This document shows, one piece after another, positions 23,591 through 33,502 of a DNA stretch of 64,000 nt. Each line of letters starts with the position of its first letter. Within the stretch, counting starts at the first letter, position 1. The stretch covers positions 362,528 to 426,527 of the forward strand of contig CAJTEN010000002.1 of assembly GCA_910575245.1 (NCBI GenBank), written 5' to 3'. Source of the DNA: Clostridia bacterium (GTDB lineage Bacteria; Bacillota; Clostridia; Lachnospirales; Lachnospiraceae). The position numbers and the translations under genes are program-made. The notes below the pieces were generated by a model. It ran no database searches. It was not told the DNA's origin and worked only from the letters and a program-made list of their open reading frames with translations.

Positions 23591-24928
23591 ATGATGGATC
23601 AAACTTACATGAAAACAAAAAAGGTATTTCCGCTGGTAATGTCCATGGCGGTGCCGATGGCATTGTCGATGCTGATCAATGCCCTGTATAATATAGTTGA
23701 CAGCTTTTTTATCGCCAGGATCAGTGAGGATGCCATGACTGCAATCTCACTGGTTTTCCCGCTGCAGAATGCGGCTGCGGCTGTCAGCATTGGTTTCGGT
23801 GTGGGAGCGAATGCGGTTACAGCCTTTTATTTGGGGGAAAGAAACCAGGAAAAGGCAGATGGTGCGGCATCTCTCAGTCTTCTATTGTCTGTGGTACATT
23901 CAGCTGTCCTGACGGTGCTTTTCTTTATTGTGATGCATCCTTTTCTTCGGGGATTTACCGAAAGCCAGGCTGTGCTTGGTTATGGAATCAGGTACGGACG
24001 CATTGTGTTCTCATGTCTGTTCATCGGACAGATCAGCCTGATTTATGAAAAGCTTTTACAGGCGATTGGCAGTGTCCGGATTACTATGGTCAGTATGATT
24101 GCGGGCTGCGTAACTAATATTATTCTGGATCCTGTTATGATATTCGGACTTGGACCTTGTCCGGCTATGGGGATTCAGGGCGCGGCAATCGCTACGGTTA
24201 TCGGGCAGGCGGTATCACTTATCTGTTATCTCATTGCACAGGCCAGGGGACTTCTATATCTGCGTCTTTCTCTGAAGGAAGGGTGGCAATGCCGCAGGCT
24301 TGCGGGGCAGCTATACAGCATCGGCATTCCGGCAATCCTGAACCAGGCACTGCCATCGCTCCTGATTACTATCCTGAATGCTATTCTTGCAGCATTTTCT
24401 CAGACAGATATATTGATTTTGGGAGTTTACTATAAGCTGCAGACTTTCATATACCTCACGGTGAACGGAATCGTCCAGGGGATTCGTCCGTTGGTTGCAT
24501 ATAATTATGGAGCCGGAATGCTTGAGCGTGTCCGCGAGATTTTCAAAACGGCTCTCTGCACAGCGATCCTGGTGATGGCCGCGGGCACAGTGTTATGCCT
24601 GTTGCTTCCGGAGAGTCTGATCGGTATGTTCTCGGCTAATACAGCTACTGTCAGTGCAGGAGCAGCGGCACTTCGGATCATTTGCGGAGGTTTTATGGTA
24701 TCCTCCCTTTCGGTGGTGGTGTGCGGTACAATGGAAGGGCTTGGTTTCGGCGTGATGTCTTTCCTGATTTCCCTGCTTCGGTATGTGGTTGCCATATTGC
24801 CGTCAGCATGGCTTCTGAGCCGCATTATCGGAGCTGACGGTGTCTGGCATGCTTTCTGGATCGCGGAGCATGTGACGGCGGTTGCTTCGGCGGTCATTTA
24901 CCGTCGTGTTCTTCGGAGAATAGGCTGA
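23591..24928 (+). CDS. MATE family multidrug/metabolite efflux transporter
   Basis: A 445-residue protein with twelve membrane helices in two similar halves, each starting with the MATE-type pattern (PMALSMLINALYNIVDSFFI and PAILNQALPSLLITILNAIL). The N-terminal motif, length and ILGVYYKLQTF segment assign it to the MATE family (NorM/DinF/MepA group), which exports cationic drugs or metabolites using Na+ or H+. GAAGGAG precedes the start. A terminator within its leader suggests induced expression. Confidence 0.9.
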   Translation: MMDQTYMKTKKVFPLVMSMAVPMALSMLINALYNIVDSFFIARISEDAMTAISLVFPLQNAAAAVSIGFGVGANAVTAFYLGERNQEKADGAASLSLLLSVVHSAVLTVLFFIVMHPFLRGFTESQAVLGYGIRYGRIVFSCLFIGQISLIYEKLLQAIGSVRITMVSMIAGCVTNIILDPVMIFGLGPCPAMGIQGAAIATVIGQAVSLICYLIAQARGLLYLRLSLKEGWQCRRLAGQLYSIGIPAILNQALPSLLITILNAILAAFSQTDILILGVYYKLQTFIYLTVNGIVQGIRPLVAYNYGAGMLERVREIFKTALCTAILVMAAGTVLCLLLPESLIGMFSANTATVSAGAAALRIICGGFMVSSLSVVVCGTMEGLGFGVMSFLISLLRYVVAILPSAWLLSRIIGADGVWHAFWIAEHVTAVASAVIYRRVLRRIG

Positions 24929-24947
24929 GAACAGCGGCAGGGAAACT

Positions 24948-25691
24948 TTATTGGAGATTTTCTTCCATATCTTCAAGGATATGGATCAAATCTCTTATGT
25001 TCCCCTTGTCAGCCAGGATACTTTGCAGTTTTCGCTGTAATGCAAGATAGCTGATTTTTTCCGGTATCAGGCCGTCAGCAATTCCCGGATATAACTCCTT
25101 CAGGTTATCCACCATGGTCTTGATGACTTGTTTATTGATGATTTCTGCGTAATGCTGGATACATTCTGTTATCACCTGGTCTATGATTTGATGGAAAGTG
25201 TTTTCATCGGTCCGCTCAAACTCTTTTACCCAAAGTACTCTGTCGTAGGAGAGGATCCTGACCTCTCGATCCTTAAGCTTCCAGTTATCTTTCAGACGGA
25301 TGAGCGGCAGTAGCATGCCGGTATCCTGTACCAGCTCTTTTCTTTTTTGGTTGATATAGTCTGTTTTGAGTCCCTCTGCAATACATGGAATTGTTTCCAG
25401 TCCGAAATCTATGAGCAGAGGTTCGGCGTACATGTTATTTCTGATTTCCTTTTCCATAAGAAGGTTCCTGTTCTCAACTACCTTATTGTTATCAATCCCT
25501 AACAGGGTATTGGCGCTTAAATCCAGAATTCGGCAGATTCCCTCCACCAGAGTAATATCTGGGAGTCCGTTTCCACGTTCCCATTTGCTCACTGCCTGAG
25601 ATGTCACTCCAAGACGGGATGCAAATTCCTCCTGTGTCATTTTTTTGTCCTGACGGCGCATACAGATGATTTCCCCAATAGCTTCTTTCAT
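24948..25691 (-). CDS. XRE-type regulator fused to an FlhA/FHIPEP-like C-terminal domain
   Basis: A 247-residue protein. Residues 1-65 are an XRE helix-turn-helix (MTQEEFASRLGVTSQAVSKW). Residues ~88-247 resemble the cytoplasmic domain of the flagellar export gate FlhA: EPLLIDFGLETIPC, TGMLLPLIRLKDNWKL, a helix with HYAEIINKQVIKTMVDNLKE, then ALQRKLQSILADKGNIRDLI. These correspond to FlhA segments of the type PPIRIRDNLQL, RQEVQKLLDNLK and LQKVLQNLLREGVSIRDL. No membrane part of FlhA is present. I infer a soluble regulator with a co-opted FlhA fold; ligand and target genes are unknown. It is convergent with the MATE gene. Confidence 0.75.
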   Translation of the reverse strand: MKEAIGEIICMRRQDKKMTQEEFASRLGVTSQAVSKWERGNGLPDITLVEGICRILDLSANTLLGIDNNKVVENRNLLMEKEIRNNMYAEPLLIDFGLETIPCIAEGLKTDYINQKRKELVQDTGMLLPLIRLKDNWKLKDREVRILSYDRVLWVKEFERTDENTFHQIIDQVITECIQHYAEIINKQVIKTMVDNLKELYPGIADGLIPEKISYLALQRKLQSILADKGNIRDLIHILEDMEENLQ

Positions 25692-25972
25692 GGCGTTTCT
25701 CCTTTACAATCGTTATTTCCGCGCGGCTGTTTGCTGCTATAATTAAAGTATATCCGTTATGAAAAAGCATGTAAAGCAACGCACTGTTGACGGATTCCTA
25801 AACCAGAGAGCATATGTGGAAGAAAGGATCTGATGTCATTGAACGCTGCCGTACATGACATCAGATGGGCTGTTTGAAACAGAATGCTAATGTCTTATGT
25901 CGATACCGTCGAAGGTACAGATGAAGATTTCTTATATCCTGTTGAAAACAATAATAAAAGGGAGGTAATGCT

Positions 25973-26464
25973 ATGCATACAAAAACAATGGAGGGGCTTA
26001 TAGGAGCAAGAACAAATATGAATCTCGTAAATACCCCCATGCGTGTATATAAGGAAGCAAGGCGCAAGGGAAATTTGGAGGTAATGGAAAGGGCGATGGG
26101 ATATGTAGGCGAATTTTCCGATAAGGCGGAGGAATATAAAGCGGAAGCTGACGAAGGTATGAAAGAAGAGGGCAGGGAAGCAAGAGAAAAGGAGAAATTG
26201 GAACAGGAAGAAGCTATCCGTAAACGCAGAGAAGAACGGGAGAAACAGGAAGAGAAGCTTGAGAAAGAGATAAACGGGGATACCGTTACAGATACTGTGG
26301 AGATCAGCGAGGAAGGAAAAGTATTATTGAAGGGTAATGAAGCCTTGGAAAGCACAGGAGCTGACGGATTAAAGGCGGCTGCCGTAAAAGATCCTGTGAT
26401 ATACACCGATACAGGTAAGTCAGTCCCAGCAGAGCAGGCGGTGAATATATCGGTTTCCGTATAA
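25973..26464 (+). CDS. Conserved hypothetical, highly charged helical protein
   Basis: A 163-residue protein with GGGAGG upstream. Residues 1-55 look globular/helical; residues ~55-100 are a long Glu/Lys/Arg-rich single helix or coiled coil (KEEGREAREKEKLEQEE); the C-terminal ~60 residues are Val/Glu/Ala-rich. No signal peptide or membrane segment is seen. Proteins of this appearance are common in Lachnospiraceae but I do not recognise a function. It is a single gene with a 280-bp upstream region. Confidence 0.65.
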   Translation: MHTKTMEGLIGARTNMNLVNTPMRVYKEARRKGNLEVMERAMGYVGEFSDKAEEYKAEADEGMKEEGREAREKEKLEQEEAIRKRREEREKQEEKLEKEINGDTVTDTVEISEEGKVLLKGNEALESTGADGLKAAAVKDPVIYTDTGKSVPAEQAVNISVSV

Positions 26465-26669
26465 CCGGCACTGCTTATGAGCCTTTTCCGATACGTGATA
26501 AAATTACCTTGTATAGTATCGTGTGGTTTTTCCAATGGATTGCTATAATAAAACAAGAGAAAATTTGTGCATTATTTGTGAATTTCATTCAACCTATTTC
26601 ATTTACCGCACAAATGTGTTAAATTAATTCGTTAGAAGCATAAAATACGATAGAAAGAGGGAACATATC

Positions 26670-27833
26670 ATGGGAAAAGAAAAGGCATCCAAGTCAGCCA
26701 AGACAGATGAACAGGCAGGAATCAGCAAAAGCAAGGCCAAGCGTGAGGCCAGAAGAAAGCAGGTTCAGAAGGCAAAGCGGGAGGCGCATGCCGCCAGAAT
26801 AACAGGCATTGCATTGACAGCAGTGATTGTAATTGCGCTTGCGGTATTGATCGGAAGACAGCTGTATATCATGGCAATCCGCACAACACCCGGAACAGAT
26901 TACAGCGCGGGACTTACGGATGACGGTAAAATAGAGAATGCCGATATGGCATCAATGGTCACGCTGGCTGATTACAAGAATATTCCGATACCTGAGAAAG
27001 AGGTTGAGGTTACGACGGAGGAAGTCGATGAGGAGATCAATTCCACGCTGGAAGCTTATAAGGAACTCAGCACGGATGAGAACCTGGAAATTGCCGATGG
27101 GGATGAAGTCAATATTGATTACGTAGGAACTGTTGATGGTGAAGAGTTCGAAGGCGGCAACAGCGGCGGGACAGGCTATGACCTGACTATCGGATCAGGT
27201 TCTCTTGTGGATGATTTTGAACAGCAGTTGATCGGACATAAACCGGGCGAGGAAATGACGGTGGAAGTTACTTTCCCGGAAGATTATAATGAAGAAATGG
27301 CCGGCAAGGATGCTAGCTTCGCAGTGACGATCAATGGTATTATGGTGACGCCGGAGCTTACGGATGAGTTTGTGGCGGAGAATCTGGCGGACACGGAGGA
27401 AGTAGCTACGGTGGCGGAATACCGCGCCAAGGTGGAAAATGATTTCTATGAAGAGCATCTGGAGGATTACCTTACTGATTATGTGGAGGAGAATTCCACA
27501 GCAAATTCCTATCCGAAAAGTTATGTCAAGGCGGTCAAGTCTCTTCTGAAACACAGTGATAACAGTTCGGGAACAGAGATTGACAATGAGATTACATATG
27601 AGAAAGAACTCACGGAACGTGCCGAAGAAATAGCAAAAGGAGCCATGATATATCAGGCCATTTTTGAAGATGCCGGGCTTACCTATGATGCAGACGCACA
27701 TGATGCGGAGCAGATCGAGGAAATGGGTGAGGAGTATGTGGAAAACATGAAGGAGATTTATGGAGCCGGATATCTGGCACAGAACGAGATAAGACAGATG
27801 GCAGTTGATTATCTGTTGGAACTGTATAAATAA
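26670..27833 (+). CDS. Membrane-anchored trigger-factor-like FKBP peptidyl-prolyl isomerase
   Basis: A 387-residue protein. The basic N-terminus (~40 residues) is cytoplasmic, one membrane helix lies at ~45-67, then an FKBP domain at ~140-225 (GDEVNIDYVGTVDGEEFEGG, VTFPEDYNEEMAGKDASF) and a C-terminal helical trigger-factor-like chaperone region. The ribosome-binding domain of trigger factor is replaced by the anchor, so it probably acts outside the membrane on secreted proteins. AGAAAGAGGG precedes the ATG. Alternative label: PrsA-like foldase, but the domain is FKBP, not parvulin. Confidence 0.85.
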   Translation: MGKEKASKSAKTDEQAGISKSKAKREARRKQVQKAKREAHAARITGIALTAVIVIALAVLIGRQLYIMAIRTTPGTDYSAGLTDDGKIENADMASMVTLADYKNIPIPEKEVEVTTEEVDEEINSTLEAYKELSTDENLEIADGDEVNIDYVGTVDGEEFEGGNSGGTGYDLTIGSGSLVDDFEQQLIGHKPGEEMTVEVTFPEDYNEEMAGKDASFAVTINGIMVTPELTDEFVAENLADTEEVATVAEYRAKVENDFYEEHLEDYLTDYVEENSTANSYPKSYVKAVKSLLKHSDNSSGTEIDNEITYEKELTERAEEIAKGAMIYQAIFEDAGLTYDADAHDAEQIEEMGEEYVENMKEIYGAGYLAQNEIRQMAVDYLLELYK

Positions 27834-27901
27834 TCGTCCAGGCAGGCCGGCACAGGTCAGGTAAATTTGGCTTTGACTAGCTGCCTATGGAAATAAACGG
27901 A

Positions 27902-27928
27902 AGGGGTATTGCAATATGCAATACCCCT
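27902..27928 (+). terminator. Perfect palindrome between convergent genes
   Basis: AGGGGTATTGCA, loop ATA, TGCAATACCCCT: a 12-bp perfect stem between the convergent isomerase and uracil permease genes. T-rich sequence follows only weakly on either strand; probably a shared bidirectional terminator. Confidence 0.65.
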
Positions 27929-27969
27929 CTTGTCATATACTACAGTAATCTATATGCCAGACACACCAG

Positions 27970-29349
27970 CTATTTCTTCTTTTGTGGATTAAAGCTTACA
28001 CCTCTGTTGATATCCCCGCTGGGATTTTCACCGAAGCTGTAATCATTGCCGGGCAGAACCGCATTTAAGACAATGCCTGCCAGTGCCGCGATCGCCAGCG
28101 AAGTCAGCGTGATGGAGGTTCCTCCCACCGTAAAGGTGAATCCGTTTGAGAATCCGAGACCGCATACCAGAATGACTGCGGCGATGATCAGATTTCTTGA
28201 TTTCGTGAAATCCACTTTATTTTCTACCACATTTCTGACACCGATTGCGGAGATCATACCATATAGGATGAAGCTGACGCCGCCGATGATCGCCGAAGGG
28301 AGGGAGCCGATGACAGCAGCCATCTTCGGGATAAAGCTTAAGATGATGGCATACAGTGCTGCCAGACGGATCACCTTGGGATCGTAGACGCCGCTCAGTT
28401 CCAGAACGCCGGTGTTCTCCCCGTAAGTGGTATTAGCCGGGCCGCCGAACAATGCGGAAAGGGAAGTGGCAAGTCCGTCTCCCACAAGTGTACGGTGCAG
28501 GCCGGGATCTTCCAGGTAGTTTGCTCCGACTGTTGCGGAGATTGCGGAGATATCGCCGATATGCTCCATCATGGTTGCCAGTGCGATGGGCGCCATGACG
28601 AGGATTGCCGTCACGTCGAATTTACAGAGCAGGAAAGGCGGCAGTCCGATGAAAGAAGAGGACGCCACACCGGAGAAATCAAGGATTGCGCTGCCGTCCG
28701 CATTGGTGAATCCTAGGGCGTTCATGAAAAGCGCAGCGGCATAGGAAATTATTACGCCGAGCAGGATGGGAATGATCTTCCACATACCTTTGCCCCAGAT
28801 ATTGAAGATCACGATGAATGCCAGGGCAATCAATGCCAGGAACCAGTTGGTGGATGCGTTGTTCACGGCAGAGGGTGCAAGGCTTAAGCCGATGCAGATG
28901 ATGATGGGACCCGTCACAACAGGCGGCAGGAACCGCATTACACGTTTTATCCCCACCAGTTTGATCACCAGTGCAAGAAGCAGATACAGAAGACCTGCGA
29001 CTACGATACCGCCGCAGGCATAGGGAAGCTTTTCGCCGTATGTCATACCGGCGAAGATCCCTGTGTCCAGATTGGCCACTGTGGCGAATCCACCCAGGAA
29101 TGCGAAAGAGGAACCCAGGAAAGCAGGCACCTTCAGCCTGGCGCAGACATGGAAAAAGAGGGTGCCGATTCCTGCAAAAAATAAAGTTACCTGAATCGAA
29201 AGACCCTCTCCGTTAAAATAGTTGTTAACTAAAATTGGCACCAGAATGGTTGCTCCGAACATCGCGAACATATGCTGCAGCCCTAATAGCAGCATTTTCG
29301 GTATACCCAGGGTTCGGGCATCGCGTATGGTTTCGAAATTGTTACTCAT
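27970..29349 (-). CDS. uraA: Uracil permease (NCS2 / nucleobase:cation symporter-2)
   Basis: A 459-residue integral membrane protein with about fourcteen hydrophobic segments and NCS2 landmarks: QHMFAMFGATILVP near the N-terminus, FLPPVVTGPIIICIGL, and the substrate-site region LFGGPANTTYGENTGV. Divergence from upp supports uracil as substrate. It would import uracil with H+, which Upp converts to UMP. A GAAGGGAG site precedes the ATG on the minus strand. Confidence 0.88.
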   Translation of the reverse strand: MSNNFETIRDARTLGIPKMLLLGLQHMFAMFGATILVPILVNNYFNGEGLSIQVTLFFAGIGTLFFHVCARLKVPAFLGSSFAFLGGFATVANLDTGIFAGMTYGEKLPYACGGIVVAGLLYLLLALVIKLVGIKRVMRFLPPVVTGPIIICIGLSLAPSAVNNASTNWFLALIALAFIVIFNIWGKGMWKIIPILLGVIISYAAALFMNALGFTNADGSAILDFSGVASSSFIGLPPFLLCKFDVTAILVMAPIALATMMEHIGDISAISATVGANYLEDPGLHRTLVGDGLATSLSALFGGPANTTYGENTGVLELSGVYDPKVIRLAALYAIILSFIPKMAAVIGSLPSAIIGGVSFILYGMISAIGVRNVVENKVDFTKSRNLIIAAVILVCGLGFSNGFTFTVGGTSITLTSLAIAALAGIVLNAVLPGNDYSFGENPSGDINRGVSFNPQKKK

Positions 29350-29470
29350 TGTAAATCTCCCTTCTCATAATGTGATGTAAATGTATGGATTGATAGATAA
29401 CCTAAGGAGATTATAAAGACTGCAGTCTCTTTTGGCAAGTGAATCTTTATAGAAAGTAATTCAAAAATGA

Positions 29471-29499
29471 TTGACTAAAACGTCAGAAATCATTACTAT
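29471..29499 (+). promoter_or_regulatory. Candidate upp promoter
   Basis: TTGACT (29471-29476), 17-nt spacer, TACTAT (29494-29499), 80 bp before the upp start. I see no PyrR attenuator in the leader. Confidence 0.5.
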
Positions 29500-29579
29500 C
29501 TATAGATAGGAGTATTTTTGATTCAGGCTTAACCGTTACGGTTTGATACGCAATGCAGCGACAAGAGAAAGGACGAAAG

Positions 29580-30209
29580 ATGGATAATGTATTTGTTATG
29601 AATCATCCGTTGATCCAGCATAAGATTTCCCATATCAGGGATATCAATACGGGAACGAATGAGTTCAGGAAATGTATCGAGGAGATTGCGATGCTGATGG
29701 GTTATGAGGCTCTCAGAGATCTGCCGCTTGAGGATGTAGAGGTGGAGACTCCTATTGAGAAGTGCATGGCTCCTATGATAGCGGGCAAGAAGATGGCGGT
29801 GGTGCCGATTTTAAGAGCGGGTCTTGGAATGGTAAACGGCATGCTGGCTCTGGTACCCAGCGCGAAGGTAGGCCATATCGGATTGTACAGGGATCCGGAA
29901 ACCCATGAGCCTCATGAGTATTACTGCAAACTGCCTGAACCGATCGATTTAAGAACGATTGTGGTGGTGGATCCGATGCTTGCAACCGGCGGTTCCGGTT
30001 CCGAGGCGGTAGGTTTCATCAAACAGCATGGCGGAAGGCATATCAAGTTTATGTGTATTATTGCCGCACCTGAGGGGCTGGAACGCCTCCACAGGGATCA
30101 TCCGGATATTCAGATTTATGTGGGACATGTGGACCGCTGTCTGAATGAACATGCTTATATCTGTCCGGGATTGGGAGATGCCGGTGACCGGATCTTCGGG
30201 ACCCGATGA
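29580..30209 (+). CDS. upp: Uracil phosphoribosyltransferase
   Basis: A 209-residue enzyme converting uracil and PRPP to UMP (pyrimidine salvage). It shows the PRPP-binding loop [16 protein letters not shown], the conserved [14 protein letters not shown] segment and the C-terminal [13 protein letters not shown] uracil-site motif; the length is normal. ATG 29580 follows AGAAAGGA. It is divergent from the uracil permease, forming an uptake-salvage pair. The lipoprotein gene begins 59 bp downstream. Confidence 0.96.
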   Translation: MDNVFVMNHPLIQHKISHIRDINTGTNEFRKCIEEIAMLMGYEALRDLPLEDVEVETPIEKCMAPMIAGKKMAVVPILRAGLGMVNGMLALVPSAKVGHIGLYRDPETHEPHEYYCKLPEPIDLRTIVVVDPMLATGGSGSEAVGFIKQHGGRHIKFMCIIAAPEGLERLHRDHPDIQIYVGHVDRCLNEHAYICPGLGDAGDRIFGTR

Positions 30210-30268
30210 GAAGAGAAGATTCCGTATTTCGCCATATGGAGTCAAAATTTATTGTCGGAGGAACACTT

Positions 30269-30940
30269 GTGAGAATCAGGAAGAATAAAGCGGCAGTTCT
30301 GTGTGCAGCCATATTATGTATCATACTGCTCACGGCCTGCGGCCAGGATGAGGAATTGACAACATACCAGGAGGATATGAATACGTTCTTCGAGCATATT
30401 GCCGCCTTCAACGACAGTATGAACGCGATAGATGCCTCGGCGGAGGATGCTGCGGACCAGCTGCTTTCCTATCTGGATCAGCTTCAGGCGGAGTTCACCT
30501 GGATGGCAGAGCTTACCGTGCCGGATGAGTTTTCGGCGATAGATTCCCTGGCGGACGAGGCAGATGAGAATATGAAACAGGCAGTTTCGCTGTATCACAG
30601 AGCCTACGAGGCGGAAGTTTTCGATGAACCGGTGGCGGAAGCAGCCAGAGAGTATTATGACAGGGCCAATATCCGGATTCAGTATATTATTTCCATCCTG
30701 CACGGGGAAATACCGGAGGGAGAAGGTGTTACCTATACGGAGGAGAACGGCATTCTGGGCGGCGGCTATCTGAACAAGACAGATGAGGAAGAAGCAGAGG
30801 ATTCCGAAGAGACGCAGGACAGTGAAAGCATCGGGGAGGACTCTGGGGACGCCGGGGATAATTTTGATACAGACGATACGGTTTTCTATGAGGAGCCGGA
30901 AGCGGATACGACACAGGAGAGTACACAGGAAGATGAATAA
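30269..30940 (+). CDS. Predicted lipoprotein of unknown function
   Basis: A 223-residue protein starting with GTG 30269 after GGAGGA. A basic n-region and hydrophobic core lead to the lipobox LLTAC (Cys about residue 24), so it should be lipid-anchored outside the membrane. The mature part has a helical domain (~residues 30-150) and a very acidic, Asp/Glu/Ser/Thr-rich tail of ~60 residues. Longer starts (30206, 30236) would spoil the signal peptide. Its last 8 bp overlap the start of the methionine synthase gene. Function unknown. Confidence 0.75.
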   Translation: MRIRKNKAAVLCAAILCIILLTACGQDEELTTYQEDMNTFFEHIAAFNDSMNAIDASAEDAADQLLSYLDQLQAEFTWMAELTVPDEFSAIDSLADEADENMKQAVSLYHRAYEAEVFDEPVAEAAREYYDRANIRIQYIISILHGEIPEGEGVTYTEENGILGGGYLNKTDEEEAEDSEETQDSESIGEDSGDAGDNFDTDDTVFYEEPEADTTQESTQEDE

Positions 30941-33395
30941 ACAGGAATTTCATGCCCTGCTTAAGGGCAATCCCCTTATCCTGGATGGGGCCACCGGATC
31001 GAATCTTCAGCAGAGGGGGATGCCGGCGGGAGTATGCCCTGAGCAGTGGATTCTGGAGAATCGGGAGATTATGATGGAGCTGCAGCGGGCTTTCGTTGCG
31101 GCAGGAACGAATATTGTCTATGCGCCTACTTTCACGGCGAATCGTATCAAACTGCGGGAGTATGGACTGGAAGACCAGACTCGTCAGATGAATCTGGAGC
31201 TGGTGGCACTTTCCAGAGAAGCCGTGGGAGACAGGGCTTATGTGGCCGGAGACCTTACCATGACGGGGGAACAGCTTAGGCCTATGGGGCATCTGGATTT
31301 CGAGGAACTGATAGATGTCTATAAGGAACAGATCAGGTATCTGACAGAGGCAGGAGCCGATCTTCTGATAGTGGAGACGATGATGAGCCTGCAGGAGACC
31401 AGGGCGGCATTGATCGCGGCGGGGGAAGTCTGTGATCTGCCGGTGATGGCTACGATGACTTTTGAATCCGACGGCAGGACGCTGTACGGGACAGATGCGG
31501 TGACCGCAGCTGTCGTACTGGAGAGTCTGGGTGCAGATGCGGTGGGAACCAACTGCTCTGCCGGACCGGACAGGATGGCCGGAGTGGTGCGCAGCATGGC
31601 GGAGGTAACTTCGGTTCCGATCATCGCCAAACCGAATGCCGGCCTGCCGTTTCTGGATCAGAACGGCAATACGGTCTATGATATGGAACCCGCTGTCTTT
31701 GGTGAATGTATGAAAGGACTTGTGGAGGCAGGGGCATCGATCGTGGGCGGCTGCTGCGGTACGACGCCTGCCCATATCCGTGCGCTTACAGAAGCCGCAG
31801 GCGCTATGAGGATTCGGCACAGGCAGGCGCCGGGGCTGAGATTTCTGACAAGCGAGCGTAAGACGGTGGCATTCGGATTAGAGGATAATTTTATTATTGT
31901 AGGGGAGAGAATTAATCCCACCGGAAAGAAGAAGTTGCAGGAGCAGCTCCGTGCCGGAGTAATGGATATGGTATCTGATTTTGCCGAGGAACAGGAAGCC
32001 TGCGGTGCGGGAATTCTGGATATCAACATGGGTATGGGCGGCATCGATGAGAAGGAAATGATGCTCAAAGCCCTCGATACGGTAAGCGGGATCACAAATC
32101 TCCCGCTGTCCCTGGATTCCAGCCATGTGGATGTGCTGGAAGCGGCGCTTCGCAGATACCCCGGCAGGGCGCTGATCAATTCTATTTCTTATGAGAAGGT
32201 GAAGTTTGAGTCTCTTCTGCCGATCGCCAGGAAGTATGGAGCCATGTTCGTCCTGCTGCCTTTATCAGATAAAGGGCTTCCGGACAGTCTTCAGGAGAAA
32301 ATCGATATTATAGAGAAAATACAGGCGCGTGCTTATGAACTGGGCATGCGGAAAGAAGATATTATAGTGGACGGTCTGGTGACAACGGTGGGGGCCAATA
32401 AGAGGGCGGCTGTAGAGACCCTGGAAACGATCCGCTATTGCAAGCAGAACGGCTTGGCAACCATATGTGGTCTTTCCAACATTTCCTTCGGCCTGCCGGA
32501 AAGGAGCTTCGTTAATACTACCTTTCTGACGATGGCGATTCAGGCGGGTCTGACGATGGCAATCGCTAATCCATCCCAGGAGCTGCTGGTCAGCTGTGCC
32601 TTCGCGTCGGACTTGCTTTTGCATAAAGAAGGCGCCGACCTGCGGTATATTCAGCTGATGGATGCCGTGAAGGGCAGACGGGAAGCGTTGGGAGAGACCC
32701 AGGTAAGAAGTACCGGTATCCGTCTGAAGCAGGCTGCTTTGGAACAGGAGCTGGGCGGTACGGTCAAGGACAGATTGTATGCCGATGTGCTGAAAGGGAA
32801 CGGCGCCTCAATCGTGGAGGATACGAAGAAAGCGCTGGCAGAAGGACATGAGGCCAGAGAACTGCTGGATGATGTTCTGCTGGCAGCGATCAACGAAGTA
32901 GGGGAATTATTCGACAAAGGGAAATACTTCCTGCCGCAGCTGATCGCCAGCGCGGAAGCTATGAAGGCATCCATAGAATATCTGGAACCGATGCTTATGG
33001 AAGGGCAGTCTGATCAGGAAATGCCCACGGTGGTGATTGCTACGGTAGAGGGTGATATTCACGATATCGGTAAGAATCTGGTGGCGTTGATGCTCAGGAA
33101 TTATGGATTCAAGGTGATTGATCTCGGTAAGGATGTACCAGGGGAGAAAATCATTGAGGCCGCAAAGGAGCATCATGCGCAGGTTATTGCTTTATCGGCG
33201 CTTATGACCACTACGATGCAGCAGATGAAGCATGTGATCCGCTATGCGAAAGAGAAACAGGTGGACGCCAGGATAATTGTGGGAGGCGCAGTGATTACAC
33301 AGGAATATGCGGATGAGATTGGCGCCGATGGCTATTCCAGGGATGCGGCGGAAGCTGTAAAGCTGACTAAGCGGATTCTGCAGATCGATGCGTAA
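30933..33395 (+). CDS. metH: Cobalamin-dependent methionine synthase
   Basis: An 820-residue enzyme that transfers a methyl group from methyltetrahydrofolate to homocysteine via cobalamin. Domains: homocysteine-binding (~1-300; DGATGSNL, zinc ligands in GGCCGTTP), pterin-binding (~310-570; VGERINPTGKK), cobalamin cap and binding (~590-820; DIHDIGKN with the ligand His, and the GGAVIT loop). The AdoMet-dependent reactivation domain of E. coli MetH is absent, which is usual in Firmicutes and implies a separate reactivase. ATG 30933 overlaps the lipoprotein end. No cobalamin riboswitch is visible upstream. Confidence 0.93.
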   Translation: MNKQEFHALLKGNPLILDGATGSNLQQRGMPAGVCPEQWILENREIMMELQRAFVAAGTNIVYAPTFTANRIKLREYGLEDQTRQMNLELVALSREAVGDRAYVAGDLTMTGEQLRPMGHLDFEELIDVYKEQIRYLTEAGADLLIVETMMSLQETRAALIAAGEVCDLPVMATMTFESDGRTLYGTDAVTAAVVLESLGADAVGTNCSAGPDRMAGVVRSMAEVTSVPIIAKPNAGLPFLDQNGNTVYDMEPAVFGECMKGLVEAGASIVGGCCGTTPAHIRALTEAAGAMRIRHRQAPGLRFLTSERKTVAFGLEDNFIIVGERINPTGKKKLQEQLRAGVMDMVSDFAEEQEACGAGILDINMGMGGIDEKEMMLKALDTVSGITNLPLSLDSSHVDVLEAALRRYPGRALINSISYEKVKFESLLPIARKYGAMFVLLPLSDKGLPDSLQEKIDIIEKIQARAYELGMRKEDIIVDGLVTTVGANKRAAVETLETIRYCKQNGLATICGLSNISFGLPERSFVNTTFLTMAIQAGLTMAIANPSQELLVSCAFASDLLLHKEGADLRYIQLMDAVKGRREALGETQVRSTGIRLKQAALEQELGGTVKDRLYADVLKGNGASIVEDTKKALAEGHEARELLDDVLLAAINEVGELFDKGKYFLPQLIASAEAMKASIEYLEPMLMEGQSDQEMPTVVIATVEGDIHDIGKNLVALMLRNYGFKVIDLGKDVPGEKIIEAAKEHHAQVIALSALMTTTMQQMKHVIRYAKEKQVDARIIVGGAVITQEYADEIGADGYSRDAAEAVKLTKRILQIDA

Positions 33396-33502
33396 CCATA
33401 TAGGTAAGTGTATCGCTGTAAAGGAAAGATCACCGGAGACGTGAGTTATGAGCAAATAAATGGTTTTCGATAGAATGACCAGAATAAAAGGGAGAGTAAA
33501 AT

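Noticed and set aside
30210..30932. Cobalamin or SAM riboswitch upstream of metH
   Set aside because: The upstream DNA is coding (lipoprotein) and shows no B12-box or SAM-I core.
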